Source: Lutibaculum baratangense AMV1 | GTDB lineage: Bacteria; Pseudomonadota; Alphaproteobacteria; Rhizobiales; Tepidamorphaceae | Direction: 5' to 3' | Length of the DNA stretch: 64,000 nucleotides | Assembly (NCBI RefSeq): GCF_000496075.1 | Contig: NZ_AWXZ01000040.1 | Location: forward strand, 248,001-312,000 | Shown: positions 49,663 through 59,478 of the stretch, piece by piece | Numbering within the stretch: the stretch's first letter is position 1 | Layout: each line of letters opens with the position of its first letter | The notes under the pieces: generated by a model | Told to the model about the DNA's origin: nothing | The model's input: the letters and a program-made list of their open reading frames with translations, nothing else | Databases searched by the model: none | Program-made: the position numbers and the translations under genes

Positions 49663-51078
49663 ATGGACAAGCTCAAGACATTTCCGGTTTCGACGGTCGT
49701 CGCGGGTCGTCGCGTCGTGGTCGCCGGAGGCGGCGACGAGGCGCTCGGGAAGCTGCGCCTCCTGGCGAAGACGAGCGCCGCCGTCGAGGTCTACGCGGCG
49801 GATGTCGAGGCCGAGGTCGCGGCCTTTGCGATCGAGAACGACTATACGGTCGTGCCCCGCCCTGCCGTGGTGGCGGATTTCGCCGGCGCCGCGCTCGCCT
49901 TCATCGGCACGGGCGACGAGGCCGAGGATCGCCGGCTTGCGGACCTGGCGCGCGAGGCGAAGGTCACGGTCAACGTGGTCGACCGGCCCGAGCTCTGCGA
50001 CGTGCTGACGCCGGCGATCGTGAACCGCGCGCCCTTGAGCATCGCCATCTCCACCGAGGGCGACGGCCCGGTCCTGGCCGGCATCATCCGCAGCCGCATC
50101 GAGGACATGCTGCCGCAGGGCATCGGCCGGCTCGTCTCGATGGCGGGCTCGATGCGCGACCGGGTCGCCGAACTCCTGCCGCCGGGCCGGCGTCGGCTGA
50201 GGTTCTGGCGCGACTATTTCTCCGACGAGCAGCTCGCCGTGCAGGCGGTCGAGGACGAGGCTGTGGCCCGCCGCAGCGCGCTGCGCAAGCTCGAGACGGC
50301 CCGCAGCGCCGCGGACGGCGAGGGGCATGTCTGGCTCGTCGGCGCAGGGCCGGGCGCGGCCGATCTGCTGACGGTGCGCGCCCGGCGCGTCCTCTCGGAG
50401 GCCGACGTCATCGTCTATGACAGCCTCGTCGACGAGGCCGTGCTCGAGGCCGGCCGGCGCGACGCCCGGCGCATCCATGTCGGCAAGCGCAAGGGGCGGC
50501 ACTCGGCCCGCCAGGACGAGATCAACGCGGTGCTGATCGCCGAGGCCAGGTCCGGCAACAGCGTCGTGCGCCTGAAGGCCGGCGACCCGATGGTCTACGG
50601 CCGCGCCGGCGAGGAGATCGCGAGCCTGCGCGAGGCGGGCGTCGCCTTCTCGATCGTGCCGGGCATCACGGCCGCGCTCGGGGCGGCGGCGGAAGCCGCG
50701 ATCCCGCTGACGCATCGCGAGCACGCCTCCTCGCTGATCTTCGCGACCGGTCATGCCGCGACGGGCGAAGCCGGCATCGAGTGGGCTCAGGTCGCCCGCC
50801 ACGACGCGACGCTGTCGCTCTACATGGCGAAGTCGGTCGCCGACGAGGTGGCGGCGCAGCTGATGGCCGCAGGGCTCTCGCCCGACACGCCGGTCGGCGC
50901 CGTGGAGAATGTCGGCCGCGAGGACGGCCGGCGCTTCTACGGGCGTCTCGACGAGCTCGGCCGTCTCGCGGGCATGCGGGTCGACGGACCGGTGGTGATC
51001 TTCGTCGGCCGCGCGGTGGCCGAAGGCGAGTGGGCCGAGGCGGTGGCGTTCGCCGAGGCTGAGGCCCTGGCGGCCTGA
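49663..51078 (+). CDS. cysG: Siroheme synthase CysG
   Basis: A 471-residue trifunctional enzyme starting at ATG 49663. The N-terminal precorrin-2 dehydrogenase/ferrochelatase covers about residues 1-205 (VVVAGGGDEALGKLRLLAKT, then NVVDRPELCDVLTPAIVNR). The C-terminal SAM-dependent uroporphyrinogen III methyltransferase covers about 220-460 (VWLVGAGPGAADLLTVRARR; VVRLKAGDPMVYGRAGEE). It makes the siroheme cofactor needed by the sulfite reductase encoded downstream. First gene of the sulfate assimilation block. Confidence 0.96.
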   Translation: MDKLKTFPVSTVVAGRRVVVAGGGDEALGKLRLLAKTSAAVEVYAADVEAEVAAFAIENDYTVVPRPAVVADFAGAALAFIGTGDEAEDRRLADLAREAKVTVNVVDRPELCDVLTPAIVNRAPLSIAISTEGDGPVLAGIIRSRIEDMLPQGIGRLVSMAGSMRDRVAELLPPGRRRLRFWRDYFSDEQLAVQAVEDEAVARRSALRKLETARSAADGEGHVWLVGAGPGAADLLTVRARRVLSEADVIVYDSLVDEAVLEAGRRDARRIHVGKRKGRHSARQDEINAVLIAEARSGNSVVRLKAGDPMVYGRAGEEIASLREAGVAFSIVPGITAALGAAAEAAIPLTHREHASSLIFATGHAATGEAGIEWAQVARHDATLSLYMAKSVADEVAAQLMAAGLSPDTPVGAVENVGREDGRRFYGRLDELGRLAGMRVDGPVVIFVGRAVAEGEWAEAVAFAEAEALAA

Positions 51079-51095
51079 GTAGGAGGACACGGGGC

Positions 51096-51398
51096 ATGGC
51101 GAAGAAGCTAGTTGCCGAGCAGATGGTGTTGACGGCGAACCGGCTGGCCGACGGTCGCGTGATCTATCTCGGCGCCGACGGCTGGACGATCGACCTCGAC
51201 GAGGCGCGGATCGTGCGGGGCGCGGAGGAGGCCGAGGGCGCCGAGGAGGCGGGCCGCAAGGCCGTCGCGGACCGGATCCTCGTCGAGCCCTACCTGATCG
51301 AGGTCGTGACGGTCGGCGGCGGCGTCGAGCCGGCGCGCCTGCGGGAGAAGATCCGCTGCGCGGGTCCGACCACCGGCCACTCGAGAAGCGCCGCCTGA
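51096..51398 (+). CDS. DUF2849 protein of the sulfite reductase operon
   Basis: A 100-residue DUF2849 member (QMVLTANRLADGRVIYLGAD, then WTIDLDEARIV and RILVEPYLIEV). The family is found between cysG and cysI in alphaproteobacteria. No biochemical role is known. AGGAGG lies at 51081-51086. Co-transcription with cysG and cysI is likely, from gaps of 17 bases on each side. Confidence 0.88.
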   Translation: MAKKLVAEQMVLTANRLADGRVIYLGADGWTIDLDEARIVRGAEEAEGAEEAGRKAVADRILVEPYLIEVVTVGGGVEPARLREKIRCAGPTTGHSRSAA

Positions 51399-51415
51399 AG
51401 GACGGATTTATCCAG

Positions 51416-53086
51416 ATGTATCGCTACGACGAGTTCGACGCGGAGTTCGTGAACGACCGGGTCGCCCAGTTCTCCGACCAGGTGCGCCGCCGTATCGCCG
51501 GCGAGCTGACCGAGGAGCAGTTCAAGCCGCTGCGGCTGATGAACGGCGTCTACCTGCAGCTGCACGCCTACATGCTGCGCATCGCGATCCCCTACGGCAC
51601 GCTGTCCTCGACGCAGATGCGCAAGCTCGCCCATATCGCGCGCACCTACGACAAGGGCTACGGCCACTTCACGACGCGCCAGAACCTGCAGTTCAACTGG
51701 CCCTCGCTCGAGGACATCCCGGCGATCCTGCAGGAGCTCGCGGAGGTCGAGATGCACGCCATCCAGACCTCGGGCAACTGCATCCGCAACACGACGGCCG
51801 ACCACCTGGCGGGCGCGTCGGCCGACGAGCACGCCGACCCGCGCGTCTACGCGGAGATCATCCGCCAGTGGTCGTCGCTCCACCCGGAATTCTCGTTCCT
51901 GCCCAGGAAGTTCAAGGTGGCGGTGACGGGAGCCTCGACCGACCGCGCGGCGATCCGCGCGCACGACATCGGTCTCGAGATCCGGCGGGGCGAGAACCGG
52001 CAGATCGGCTTCCGGATCTTCGTCGGCGGCGGGCTCGGCCGCACCCCCATGCTCGGCAAGGAGATCCGCGACTTCGTCGAGGAGAGGGACCTGCTCGCCT
52101 ATCTCGAGGCGATTCTGCGCGTCTACAACCGCTGGGGCCGGCGCGACAACAAGTACAAGGCGCGGATCAAGATTCTGGTCCACGAGCGGGGCATCGAGTC
52201 GATCCGCGAAGAGGTCGAGGCGGAATTCGCCGAGATCCGCGGCGGCGCGCTCGACCTGCCGCAGGAGGAGCGCCAGCGCATCGCCCGCTACTTCGCGCCG
52301 CCCCCGTTCGAGGAGGGGCCGATCGACGCGGCGCGGCTGACCGAGGCGATGGCGAAGGATCCCGCCTTCGCCGTCTGGGTCGAGCGCAACACGCACGCCC
52401 ACAAGCAGCCGGGCTACACCTCGGTGACGATCTCGCTGAAGCCCATCGGCGGCGTCCCGGGCGACGCGAAGGCCGACCAGATGGACAGCGTCGCCGACAT
52501 CGCCGACCGTTTCGCCTTCGGCGAGATCCGGGTGAGCCACGAGCAGAACCTGATCCTGCCGCACGTGAAGAAGAACGACCTGCCGGAGATCTACGCCGCG
52601 CTGGCCGAGGCGAAGCTCGCCACGGGCAATCGCGGCCTCGTCACCGACATCATCGCCTGCCCGGGCCTCGATTACTGCGCGCTCGCGAACGCGCGCTCGA
52701 TCCCGATCGCGCAGCGCCTGTCCGAGCGCTTCGCCGACATCGAGCGGCAGCGCGAGATCGGCGACGTGTCGATCAAGATCTCGGGCTGCATCAATGCCTG
52801 CGGCCACCACCACGTGGGCCATATCGGCATCCTCGGCGTCGACCGGAAGGGCGAGGAGTTCTACCAGATCACGCTCGGCGGGGCGCCGGGCGAGGACGCC
52901 TCGATCGGCGAGATCGTCGGCAAGGGCTTCTCGGCCGACGAGGTGGTCGATGCGGTGGAAACGCTGGTCGACACCTATATCCGGCTGCGCACCGATCCCA
53001 AGGAGAGCTTCCTGACCGCCTACCGGCGGCTCGGCGAGGCACCCTTCAGGGACGCGCTCTATGGAGAGGCAAGCCGTGCGGCATAG
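51416..53086 (+). CDS. cysI: Assimilatory sulfite reductase hemoprotein subunit CysI (nitrite/sulfite reductase fold)
   Basis: A 556-residue enzyme with two ferredoxin-like and two siroheme domains. The 4Fe-4S/siroheme cysteines appear in CPGLDYCALA and SGCINACGHHHVGHIG near residues 415-470. YGHFTTRQNLQFNW and NTTADHLAG are other family motifs. It reduces sulfite to sulfide with electrons probably from ferredoxin, since no CysJ gene is adjacent. Its end overlaps the cysH start by 26 bases. Confidence 0.94.
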   Translation: MYRYDEFDAEFVNDRVAQFSDQVRRRIAGELTEEQFKPLRLMNGVYLQLHAYMLRIAIPYGTLSSTQMRKLAHIARTYDKGYGHFTTRQNLQFNWPSLEDIPAILQELAEVEMHAIQTSGNCIRNTTADHLAGASADEHADPRVYAEIIRQWSSLHPEFSFLPRKFKVAVTGASTDRAAIRAHDIGLEIRRGENRQIGFRIFVGGGLGRTPMLGKEIRDFVEERDLLAYLEAILRVYNRWGRRDNKYKARIKILVHERGIESIREEVEAEFAEIRGGALDLPQEERQRIARYFAPPPFEEGPIDAARLTEAMAKDPAFAVWVERNTHAHKQPGYTSVTISLKPIGGVPGDAKADQMDSVADIADRFAFGEIRVSHEQNLILPHVKKNDLPEIYAALAEAKLATGNRGLVTDIIACPGLDYCALANARSIPIAQRLSERFADIERQREIGDVSIKISGCINACGHHHVGHIGILGVDRKGEEFYQITLGGAPGEDASIGEIVGKGFSADEVVDAVETLVDTYIRLRTDPKESFLTAYRRLGEAPFRDALYGEASRAA

Positions 53087-53825
53087 CGACATCTCGGGGC
53101 GCCTGCCGATGGCGATGGCGCTCGACAGGCTCCTCTCCGGCGAGCCGGCCCGCGACGTGATCCGCTACGTGCTGGCGGACATGGCGCCGGGCCGCAGCGC
53201 GGTGGTGTCGTCGTTCGGAGCGGAATCCGTCGTGCTTCTGCACCTCGTGGCGCAGGTCGATCCGGACACGCCCGTGATCTTCATCGACACGCAGAAGCAC
53301 TTCGCGGAGACGCTTCGCTATCGCGACACTCTGGTGGAGAGGCTCGGCCTCACGAACGTGCGCTCGACCGTGCCGGATGCCGGCCGCCTCGCGGCCTACG
53401 ACACGACGGGCGAGCTCCACGCCGTGAACCCGGACCTCTGCTGCCACCTGCGCAAGACCGAGCCGCTCGAACGCGCGCTGTCGGGGTTCGACGTGTGGCT
53501 GACGGGCCGCAAGCGCCACCAGAACGCCGTGCGCCAGGCCATGCCGATGGTGGAGGAGGAGGGCGGCCGCATGAAGGTCAATCCTCTCGCCGACTGGACG
53601 CCCTCCGACACGAGCTCCTACATGGTGCTGCACGAGCTGCCGGCGCATCCCCTGATCGGCCAGGGCTACCGCTCGATCGGCTGCCGGCCCTGCACGAGCC
53701 CAGTCGCCGACGGCGAGGACGAGCGCGCCGGCCGCTGGCGGGGCACGGGCAAGACCGAGTGCGGCATTCACCTGACGCGCAACGGCGTCCCGGTCGGCGT
53801 GATCGAGAGGAGCGTGGGAGCATGA
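53061..53825 (+). CDS. cysH: Adenylyl-sulfate (APS)-type reductase CysH
   Basis: A 254-residue PAPS/APS reductase family protein. The PP-loop-like SSFGAESVVLLHLV binds nucleotide. Cys127-Cys128 (DLCCHLRK) and Cys208/Cys211 (GCRPCTSP) form the 4Fe-4S motif that marks APS-reducing enzymes rather than the PAPS-specific E. coli type. The catalytic Cys234 lies in KTECGIH. It produces sulfite for CysI. The ATG at 53061 overlaps cysI by 26 bases; GTG 53076 is an alternative start. Confidence 0.93.
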   Translation: MERQAVRHSDISGRLPMAMALDRLLSGEPARDVIRYVLADMAPGRSAVVSSFGAESVVLLHLVAQVDPDTPVIFIDTQKHFAETLRYRDTLVERLGLTNVRSTVPDAGRLAAYDTTGELHAVNPDLCCHLRKTEPLERALSGFDVWLTGRKRHQNAVRQAMPMVEEEGGRMKVNPLADWTPSDTSSYMVLHELPAHPLIGQGYRSIGCRPCTSPVADGEDERAGRWRGTGKTECGIHLTRNGVPVGVIERSVGA

Positions 53826-54328
53826 GCGCGAGACTGTGGACGCGGGACGGCTTCGCCGAAGACCGGTGGCAGGCCGTTCCCGACGAGACGGCGCTGCCGG
53901 GCGAAGGCGCGGTGATCGTCTCCTCGGCCCGCCTCGAGGAGGCGCGCGAGACGAACGCGCTCGAGCTCGGCGTCGCGCTCGAGCCGGGCGAGCCGGTGGA
54001 GGATATCGCCGAGCACCTGTCCCGGCTGTCGCTCGTCTCGCTGCCGTTCCCGGCCTTCACCGACGGCCGCTCCTACTCCGCCGCCCGCCTCCTGCGCGAG
54101 CGCTACGGCTTCGAGGGCGAGATCCGGGCGCGGGGCGACGTGCTGATCGACCAGATCCCCTTGATGCTGCGCTGCGGCTTCACGTCCTTCCTCGTGAGCC
54201 ACGAGCCGACGCTGAGGCGGCTCGAGACCCGCGACCTGCCCGAGGTGCCGCTCTACCTCCAGCCGGTCGGCAGCGAGCGGGAAGTCCCCGTGGGCACGCG
54301 CCCCTGGCTACGTCGCAGGGCCGGCTGA
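53822..54328 (+). CDS. DUF934 family protein of the sulfite reduction operon
   Basis: A 168-residue protein starting at ATG 53822 in an ATGA overlap with cysH. DUF934 features are SLVSLPFPAFTDGRSYSAAR and LRERYGFEGEIRARGDVLID, followed by QIPLMLRCGF. The family is regularly linked to cysI/cysH, and its function is unsettled, possibly electron transfer or assembly. Last gene of the cysG-DUF2849-cysI-cysH-DUF934 unit. Confidence 0.92.
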   Translation: MSARLWTRDGFAEDRWQAVPDETALPGEGAVIVSSARLEEARETNALELGVALEPGEPVEDIAEHLSRLSLVSLPFPAFTDGRSYSAARLLRERYGFEGEIRARGDVLIDQIPLMLRCGFTSFLVSHEPTLRRLETRDLPEVPLYLQPVGSEREVPVGTRPWLRRRAG

Positions 54329-54343
54329 GCGAACCACCCGCCC

Positions 54344-54442
54344 TCAGATCACGCCGAAAAAGGCGAGCAGGGCGAGGGTGATCACGGCCGACACGGCGAT
54401 CGAGCCGAGGCAGCCGAGGCGGTTCGAAAAGAAGAAGAACAT
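54344..54442 (-). CDS. 32-residue single-span membrane protein
   Basis: A very small hydrophobic protein, MFFFFSNRLGCLGSIAVSAV then ITLALLAFFGVI. ATG 54442 is preceded on the minus strand by GGAGAG at 7-base spacing. A longer reading from 54583 has no such signal. I recall near-identical short proteins beginning MFFFFSNRLGCLGS annotated as hypothetical in other alphaproteobacteria, which supports a real gene. Function unknown. Confidence 0.65.
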   Translation of the reverse strand: MFFFFSNRLGCLGSIAVSAVITLALLAFFGVI

Positions 54443-54607
54443 GGGCTCTCCGGGCCTGTGGTGCGGGACTTTCCGAACGTCGGCTCCGGCGCAGGGTTTC
54501 GTGCGTCGCCCCTCTCCGCCTGCAATTGCCGGCATGGCGTCCGGACACGCGTCGCCCGGCCCCCGCTTTACCTCTGCTCCCACCGCTCCAGATCAGTTGG
54601 TGATCCG

Positions 54608-54642
54608 AACGCGCCGGTGAACGTCACGCGTGCCGGCGCGTT
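54608..54642. promoter_or_regulatory. 10-bp inverted repeat upstream of the molybdenum hydroxylase operon
   Basis: AACGCGCCGG (54608-54617) and CCGGCGCGTT (54633-54642) are perfect inverted arms around a 15-base spacer. The element ends 39 bases before the start codon. The arm spacing fits a dimeric regulator site better than a terminator, as no U-run follows. The rest of the 54,443-54,680 spacer shows nothing clear. Confidence 0.45.
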
Positions 54643-54680
54643 GAGGCCCCGATCCCTCCCTGATGCTGAGGAGCATACCC

Positions 54681-55181
54681 ATGCGGTTGACCGTCAACGG
54701 GCAGTCCCATGACGTCGAGTTCGACGTCAGAACCTCTCTACTCGACCTCCTGCGCGAGACGATCGGCCTCACCGGCACGAAGAAGGGCTGCGACCACGGC
54801 CAGTGCGGTGCCTGCACGATCCTCGTCAACGGCCGCAGGATCAATTCCTGCCTAACCCTCGCCGCCATGCACGAGGGCGACGAGATCACGACGATCGAGG
54901 GCCTCGGCTCGCCCGACGGGCTGAGCCCGATGCAGGAGGCCTTCTTCGAGCATGACGGCTACCAGTGCGGCTTCTGCACGCCGGGGCAGATCGTCTCGGC
55001 CACGGCGATGCTGGAGGAGGCGGGGAAGGGCTGGCCGAGCCATGTCAGCGCGAGCCTCGAGGGCGAGATGAGGCTCACGCCCGAGGAGATCTCGGAGCGC
55101 ATGAGCGGCAATCTCTGCCGCTGCTCGGCCTATCCCAACATCAATGACGCGATCGCCGAAGTTGCGGGAGGCAAGTCGTGA
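54681..55181 (+). CDS. Molybdenum hydroxylase small subunit, 2Fe-2S (PaoA/YagT-like)
   Basis: A 166-residue protein. ATG 54681 has GAGGAG at 54668-54673; an ATG 18 bases upstream would overlap this ribosome binding site. The plant-type 2Fe-2S cluster is [15 protein letters not shown] with a fourth Cys in INSC. The second cluster is CGFCTPGQ and CRCSAY. There is no Tat or Sec signal, whereas E. coli PaoA is exported. It passes electrons from the molybdenum centre. GTGA overlap with the next gene. Confidence 0.92.
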   Translation: MRLTVNGQSHDVEFDVRTSLLDLLRETIGLTGTKKGCDHGQCGACTILVNGRRINSCLTLAAMHEGDEITTIEGLGSPDGLSPMQEAFFEHDGYQCGFCTPGQIVSATAMLEEAGKGWPSHVSASLEGEMRLTPEEISERMSGNLCRCSAYPNINDAIAEVAGGKS

Positions 55182-56161
55182 GGGAGTTTCAATTCGCCCG
55201 CGCCGCCGATCCGGCCGGCGCCTGTTCCGCGGCGGCCGGTGCCGGCCGCTTCATCGCCGGCGGCACGAACCTGCTCGATCTCATGAAGCTCGAGATCGAG
55301 CGGCCGGAGAAGCTCGTCGACATCAGCCGGCTGCCGCTCGACGAGGTCGAGGAGACGCCGGAGGGCGGCCTTCGCATCGGTGCGCTCGTGCCGAACGCCG
55401 ACCTCGCGGCGCATGCGGCGGTGCGGATGCGCTACCCCGTGTTGAGCCGCGCCCTGCTCGCCGGCGCCTCGGGCCAGCTGCGCAACAAGGCCTCGACGGG
55501 GGGCAACCTCCTGCAGCGCACCAGGTGCTACTACTTCTACGACACGGCGATGCCCTGCAACAAGCGCGACCCCGGATCCGGGTGCGGCGCGATCGGCGGC
55601 TTCAACCGGATCCACGCGATCCTGGGGGCGAGCGACAAGTGCATCGCGACCCACCCCTCCGACATGGCCGTCGCGATGCGGGCGCTCGACGCGCAGGTCG
55701 AGACGCTGAAGGGAGACGGCTCCACGCGCAGCATCGCGATCTCCGAGCTCTATCGCCTGCCGGGCGACACGCCCGAGATCGAGAACGTGCTCGAGCAGGG
55801 AGAGCTCATCACCCACGTGGTGCTGCCGCCGCCTCCGCCGGGCCGGCACGCCTACCGGAAGGTGCGTGATCGCGCCTCCTATGCCTTCGCGCTCGTCTCC
55901 GTCGCCGCGATCGTCGCCGTGGAAGACGGCAGGATCACCTCGGCCCGGCTCGCCTTCGGCGGGCTCGCCCACATGCCGTGGCGGGACCCGGCGGTGGAAG
56001 ACCTGCTGGTCGGTCAGGCGCCGGGTGAGGAAGCCTTCCGCCGCGCCGCCGACAAGCTCCTCGAAAACGCCAGGGGATACGGCGGCAACGACTTCAAGAT
56101 CCCGCTCGCCAGGCGGACGCTGATGGCGACCCTTCACGACATTGCCGGAGGACGGGCATGA
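55178..56161 (+). CDS. Molybdenum hydroxylase FAD subunit (PaoB/YagS-like)
   Basis: A 327-residue FAD-binding subunit with GTG start. The FAD loops are [14 protein letters not shown] and [13 protein letters not shown] Cys-rich segment ([32 protein letters not shown]) matches the PaoB type, which carries an extra 4Fe-4S cluster not found in ordinary xanthine dehydrogenase FAD subunits. The ATGA overlap at the end couples it to the large subunit. Confidence 0.92.
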   Translation: MREFQFARAADPAGACSAAAGAGRFIAGGTNLLDLMKLEIERPEKLVDISRLPLDEVEETPEGGLRIGALVPNADLAAHAAVRMRYPVLSRALLAGASGQLRNKASTGGNLLQRTRCYYFYDTAMPCNKRDPGSGCGAIGGFNRIHAILGASDKCIATHPSDMAVAMRALDAQVETLKGDGSTRSIAISELYRLPGDTPEIENVLEQGELITHVVLPPPPPGRHAYRKVRDRASYAFALVSVAAIVAVEDGRITSARLAFGGLAHMPWRDPAVEDLLVGQAPGEEAFRRAADKLLENARGYGGNDFKIPLARRTLMATLHDIAGGRA

Positions 56162-58380
56162 GCGAGTACAAGATGGACCAGCCGGTCGGCGCGAGCCCGC
56201 TCGACCGCGGCGTGCAAGGCATCATCGGCGAGCCGCTGAACCGCGTCGAAGGCCGCCGCAAGGTGGCGGGCGACGTGCCGTACGCCGCAGACCACAAGGT
56301 GGAAGGCAAGCTCGCCGTCGGCGTCGCGATCTGCTCGACGATCGGCTTCGGCAGGGTGAAGGGCTTCGACACGTCGAAGGCCGAGGCGATGCCCGGCGTC
56401 CTCGCCGCCATCGTCGACGATCCCCGCATCCCGCGCGAGACGGCGGGCTTCTCCGACGAGAAGCTCGTGACCGGCAACGACCGGGTCGACAGCTACGGAC
56501 AGAGCCTCGGCGTGGTCGTGGCCGAGACGTTCGAGCAGGCGCGCGCCGCCGCGAACGCCGTGAAGGTCGAGTACGATCCGGGCGAAGGTCGCTTCGACGC
56601 AGGCGCAGGCCGTGGCGGCGCCCGTCCGCTGGGCGACGAGGGCATGGTGCCCGACACGACGGTCGGCGACATCGACGCGGCGATGGCATCGGCGCCGCAC
56701 ACGCTCGACCGGACCTACGAGACGCCGAGCCACGCCCATGCGGCGATGGAGCCGCACGCAGCGATCGCGGTGTGGGAAGGCGACAGCCTGACCGTCTACA
56801 CCTCCATCCAGATCACGTCGGGCGCGAAGAAGAAGCTCGTCAACACGCTCGGCCTCGGGTCCGACAAGGCCCGGATCGTCTCGCCCTATATCGGCGGCGG
56901 ATTCGGCGGGAAGGGTGGCCTCGGCACCGAATGCGTTCTCGCGGCGATCGCCGCGAAGCGGATCGGCCGGCCCGTGAAGCTCGTCATCACGAGGCAGCAG
57001 CTCTTCCATCTCGTCTACCGCAGGTCCGACACGGTGCAGCGCATGCGGCTCGCCTGCGACGCCGACGGCAGGCTCACGGCGTTCGGCCAAGACTCGATCG
57101 TCAGCCAGAACGACGGCCGCCCGTTCTACGAGCCTGTGCCGCTCGGCTCTCTCGCCCTCTATGCCGGCGCGAACCGCAGCTTCACGACGAAGGCCTATAC
57201 GCTCAACATCCCCCATTGCGGCTCCGTCCGCGCGCCGGGCGAGGCCGTCGGGATCCTCGGGGTCGAGTGCGCGATGGACGAGATGGCGGAGCAGCTGGGA
57301 ATGGACCCGGTGGAGTTCCGCAAGCTCAACGAGCCGGAGAAGGACCTGACGCGAAACCGCCCCTTCAGCGAGCGCCAGCTCGTGCAGTGCATGGAGGAGG
57401 GCGCACGCCGCTTCGGCTGGGAGAGGCGGAACGCGAAGCCCCTGCAGGAGCGCGAGGGCGAGTGGTGGATCGGCCGCGGCATGGCGGCCGCAATTCGCGT
57501 CAACATGCTGACGAACGCCCAGGCGCGCCTGCGCATCGAGCCCGGCGGCAAGGTCGTCGTCGAGACGGACATGACGGACATCGGCACCGGCAGCTACACG
57601 ATCCTGTCGCAGATCGCGGGCGAGATCCTCGGCATGCCGATCGAGAGTGTCGAGGTCCGCCTGGGCGACTCGCTCTTCCCGGCGGCCTTCGGCTCGGGCG
57701 GCTCGATGGGCGCGGCGAGCTCGGGCTCGGCGGTGGCGCTCGCCGCCGAGGATGCGGTGGCGGAGCTCGCCGCACGCATGGGCACGAGCGTGAAGGACCT
57801 CACGCTGAAGGACGGCCACGCGATCGCCGGGAACCGGCGCGTGCCGGTCGGCGACCTCGTCGCCCAGAAGACGATCGAGACGACGGGCACGATCAAGCCC
57901 GGCGCGATGGCGAAGCAGTACGACCAGGCCGCCTACGGGGCTCACTTCGTCGAGGTCGCCGTCAGCGGCGTCACGGGCGAGACGAGGATCCGCAAGGTGA
58001 CGAGCGTGTTCGCGGCGGGCCGCATCCTCAACGCCAAGACGGCGCGGTCGCAGGCGATCGGCGGCATCATCTGGGGCATCGGCGAGGCGCTGACCGAGGA
58101 GGCGGTCACCGATCCGCGCTACGGCAACTTCGCCAACAACGACCTCGCCGAGTACCACGTGCCGGTGCATGCCGACATTCCGCATCTCGACGTGACCTTC
58201 CTGCCGGAGCTCGACGACAAGACGAACCCGCTGAAGATCAAGGGTATCGGCGAGCTCGGCATCGCGGGCATCGGCGCGGCCGTCAACAACGCGATCTACA
58301 ACGCCACCGGCGTGCGCGTCTACGAGTTCCCGATCACGCTCGACAAGGTGCTGGCCGGCTTGCCGGCAGAGGCCGCATAG
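56158..58380 (+). CDS. Molybdenum hydroxylase large subunit (PaoC/YagR-like)
   Basis: A 740-residue molybdopterin-binding catalytic subunit. Conserved regions are [20 protein letters not shown] (molybdopterin contact) and [20 protein letters not shown]. The C-terminal [20 protein letters not shown] includes the catalytic Glu (GELG). Similar PaoC enzymes oxidise aromatic aldehydes; xanthine or other aldehydes are alternatives. No PaoD-like cofactor-insertion chaperone gene follows in the window. Confidence 0.92.
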   Translation: MSEYKMDQPVGASPLDRGVQGIIGEPLNRVEGRRKVAGDVPYAADHKVEGKLAVGVAICSTIGFGRVKGFDTSKAEAMPGVLAAIVDDPRIPRETAGFSDEKLVTGNDRVDSYGQSLGVVVAETFEQARAAANAVKVEYDPGEGRFDAGAGRGGARPLGDEGMVPDTTVGDIDAAMASAPHTLDRTYETPSHAHAAMEPHAAIAVWEGDSLTVYTSIQITSGAKKKLVNTLGLGSDKARIVSPYIGGGFGGKGGLGTECVLAAIAAKRIGRPVKLVITRQQLFHLVYRRSDTVQRMRLACDADGRLTAFGQDSIVSQNDGRPFYEPVPLGSLALYAGANRSFTTKAYTLNIPHCGSVRAPGEAVGILGVECAMDEMAEQLGMDPVEFRKLNEPEKDLTRNRPFSERQLVQCMEEGARRFGWERRNAKPLQEREGEWWIGRGMAAAIRVNMLTNAQARLRIEPGGKVVVETDMTDIGTGSYTILSQIAGEILGMPIESVEVRLGDSLFPAAFGSGGSMGAASSGSAVALAAEDAVAELAARMGTSVKDLTLKDGHAIAGNRRVPVGDLVAQKTIETTGTIKPGAMAKQYDQAAYGAHFVEVAVSGVTGETRIRKVTSVFAAGRILNAKTARSQAIGGIIWGIGEALTEEAVTDPRYGNFANNDLAEYHVPVHADIPHLDVTFLPELDDKTNPLKIKGIGELGIAGIGAAVNNAIYNATGVRVYEFPITLDKVLAGLPAEAA

Positions 58381-58463
58381 GGCCTGATGCAGCGGGAGGG
58401 GCGGTGGTCCGCCCCTCCAGCCGTCGCGCGGACCAGAGCTTCGTCGCGCGCGTCGGCCGGCGG

Positions 58464-59279
58464 TCATCTCGTGGTGATCACCACCTCGAGATACTCGCTC
58501 GGCACGATCAGCGTGTCGGAGCCGCCGCGGTTGAGGCCGTCGAGAAGCGCGCGGATGTCGCGCTCGAGCGCCTCCTGGCCGGCTTCGTCCAGCGCGGCGA
58601 ATGCGCGGTTCGTCGGGCCGTACCAGGTGCGGAACACCTCCAGCCAGTGGTCCGCCGACCTGTAGCGGAAGTTGAAGACGCGGCGCTCCGCGGAGACGTG
58701 ATGGCCGGGGAAGAGGTGGGCGAGCCGGTCCTCGGTCCCCCACAGCGAGGGAGACATGAGGCCCGCCGGTGGCGCGACATGGCGGCCGATCGTCTTGAAG
58801 AGCTGGCCGATGAACCCGTCCGGCGTCCAGTTCGCGAGGCCGATCCGTCCGCCCGTCCTCACGACCCGCGCCATCTCCGACGCCGCCTTCTCCTGGTCCG
58901 GCGAGAACATGACGCCGAAGGTCGAAAGGACGACGTCGAAGACGTGGTCGTCGAAGGGAAGCGCCTCGACATCCGCCTCCTTGAACGTCACGGTCTGCCG
59001 CTCCGCGTGAGCCCGCTGCCGCCCGCGTTCGAGAAGCTCGGGCACGTAGTCGGTCGAGGTGACCTGGGCGAAGCGCCTCGCCGCCGCGAGCGTCGCATTG
59101 CCGTTGCCGGCCGCCACGTCGAGAACCTTCTCGCCTGCCCGGAGGTCGACGGCCTCGCACAGGCTCTCGCCCACGATCTGCAGCGTGGTGCCGATGACGG
59201 CGTAGTCTCCCGCCGCCCAGACCGCCCGCTGGCGCTGCTTGATCGCCCCGTAGTCGGGCGCATCCACAAGGGTCGTCAT
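58464..59279 (-). CDS. Class I SAM-dependent methyltransferase
   Basis: A 271-residue methyltransferase. The start at ATG 59279 has GGAGG seven bases upstream; an in-frame ATG at 59294 is less well placed. Motif I is KVLDVAAGNGNATLAAAR, followed by TSTDYVPELLERGR and EADVEALPFDDHVFDVVLST, the UbiE/type-11 pattern. Substrate unknown. It is divergent from the AraC-type regulator across 199 bases, which suggests that the regulator controls it. Confidence 0.88.
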   Translation of the reverse strand: MTTLVDAPDYGAIKQRQRAVWAAGDYAVIGTTLQIVGESLCEAVDLRAGEKVLDVAAGNGNATLAAARRFAQVTSTDYVPELLERGRQRAHAERQTVTFKEADVEALPFDDHVFDVVLSTFGVMFSPDQEKAASEMARVVRTGGRIGLANWTPDGFIGQLFKTIGRHVAPPAGLMSPSLWGTEDRLAHLFPGHHVSAERRVFNFRYRSADHWLEVFRTWYGPTNRAFAALDEAGQEALERDIRALLDGLNRGGSDTLIVPSEYLEVVITTR

Positions 59280-59478
59280 TTCCGTTTCCTCCATCGCTTC
59301 CGGCTCCCGCCGCAGCGGCGACCCGCTTGACAGGTCCGGCCGAGGGGGCTGGACTGTCGCCGTCGGGGTCTGGCCGTGCGGCTATCCGGTGCCGGATCTT
59401 CTAGTCCCCGGGGCGCGGACGGCGAATGATCGGGCGTCCGCCTCTCATGACCATTCGTCCGGATGTTGGATGGGGCGG

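Noticed and set aside
56134-59160. Open minus-strand frame of about 1008 codons opposite the molybdenum hydroxylase
   Set aside because: It is antisense to a clearly recognised operon and has no recognisable domain.
56142-59330. Plus-strand frame of about 1062 codons in another phase of the molybdenum hydroxylase region
   Set aside because: It is a frame-shifted shadow of the real large subunit and continues through the antisense of the methyltransferase gene.
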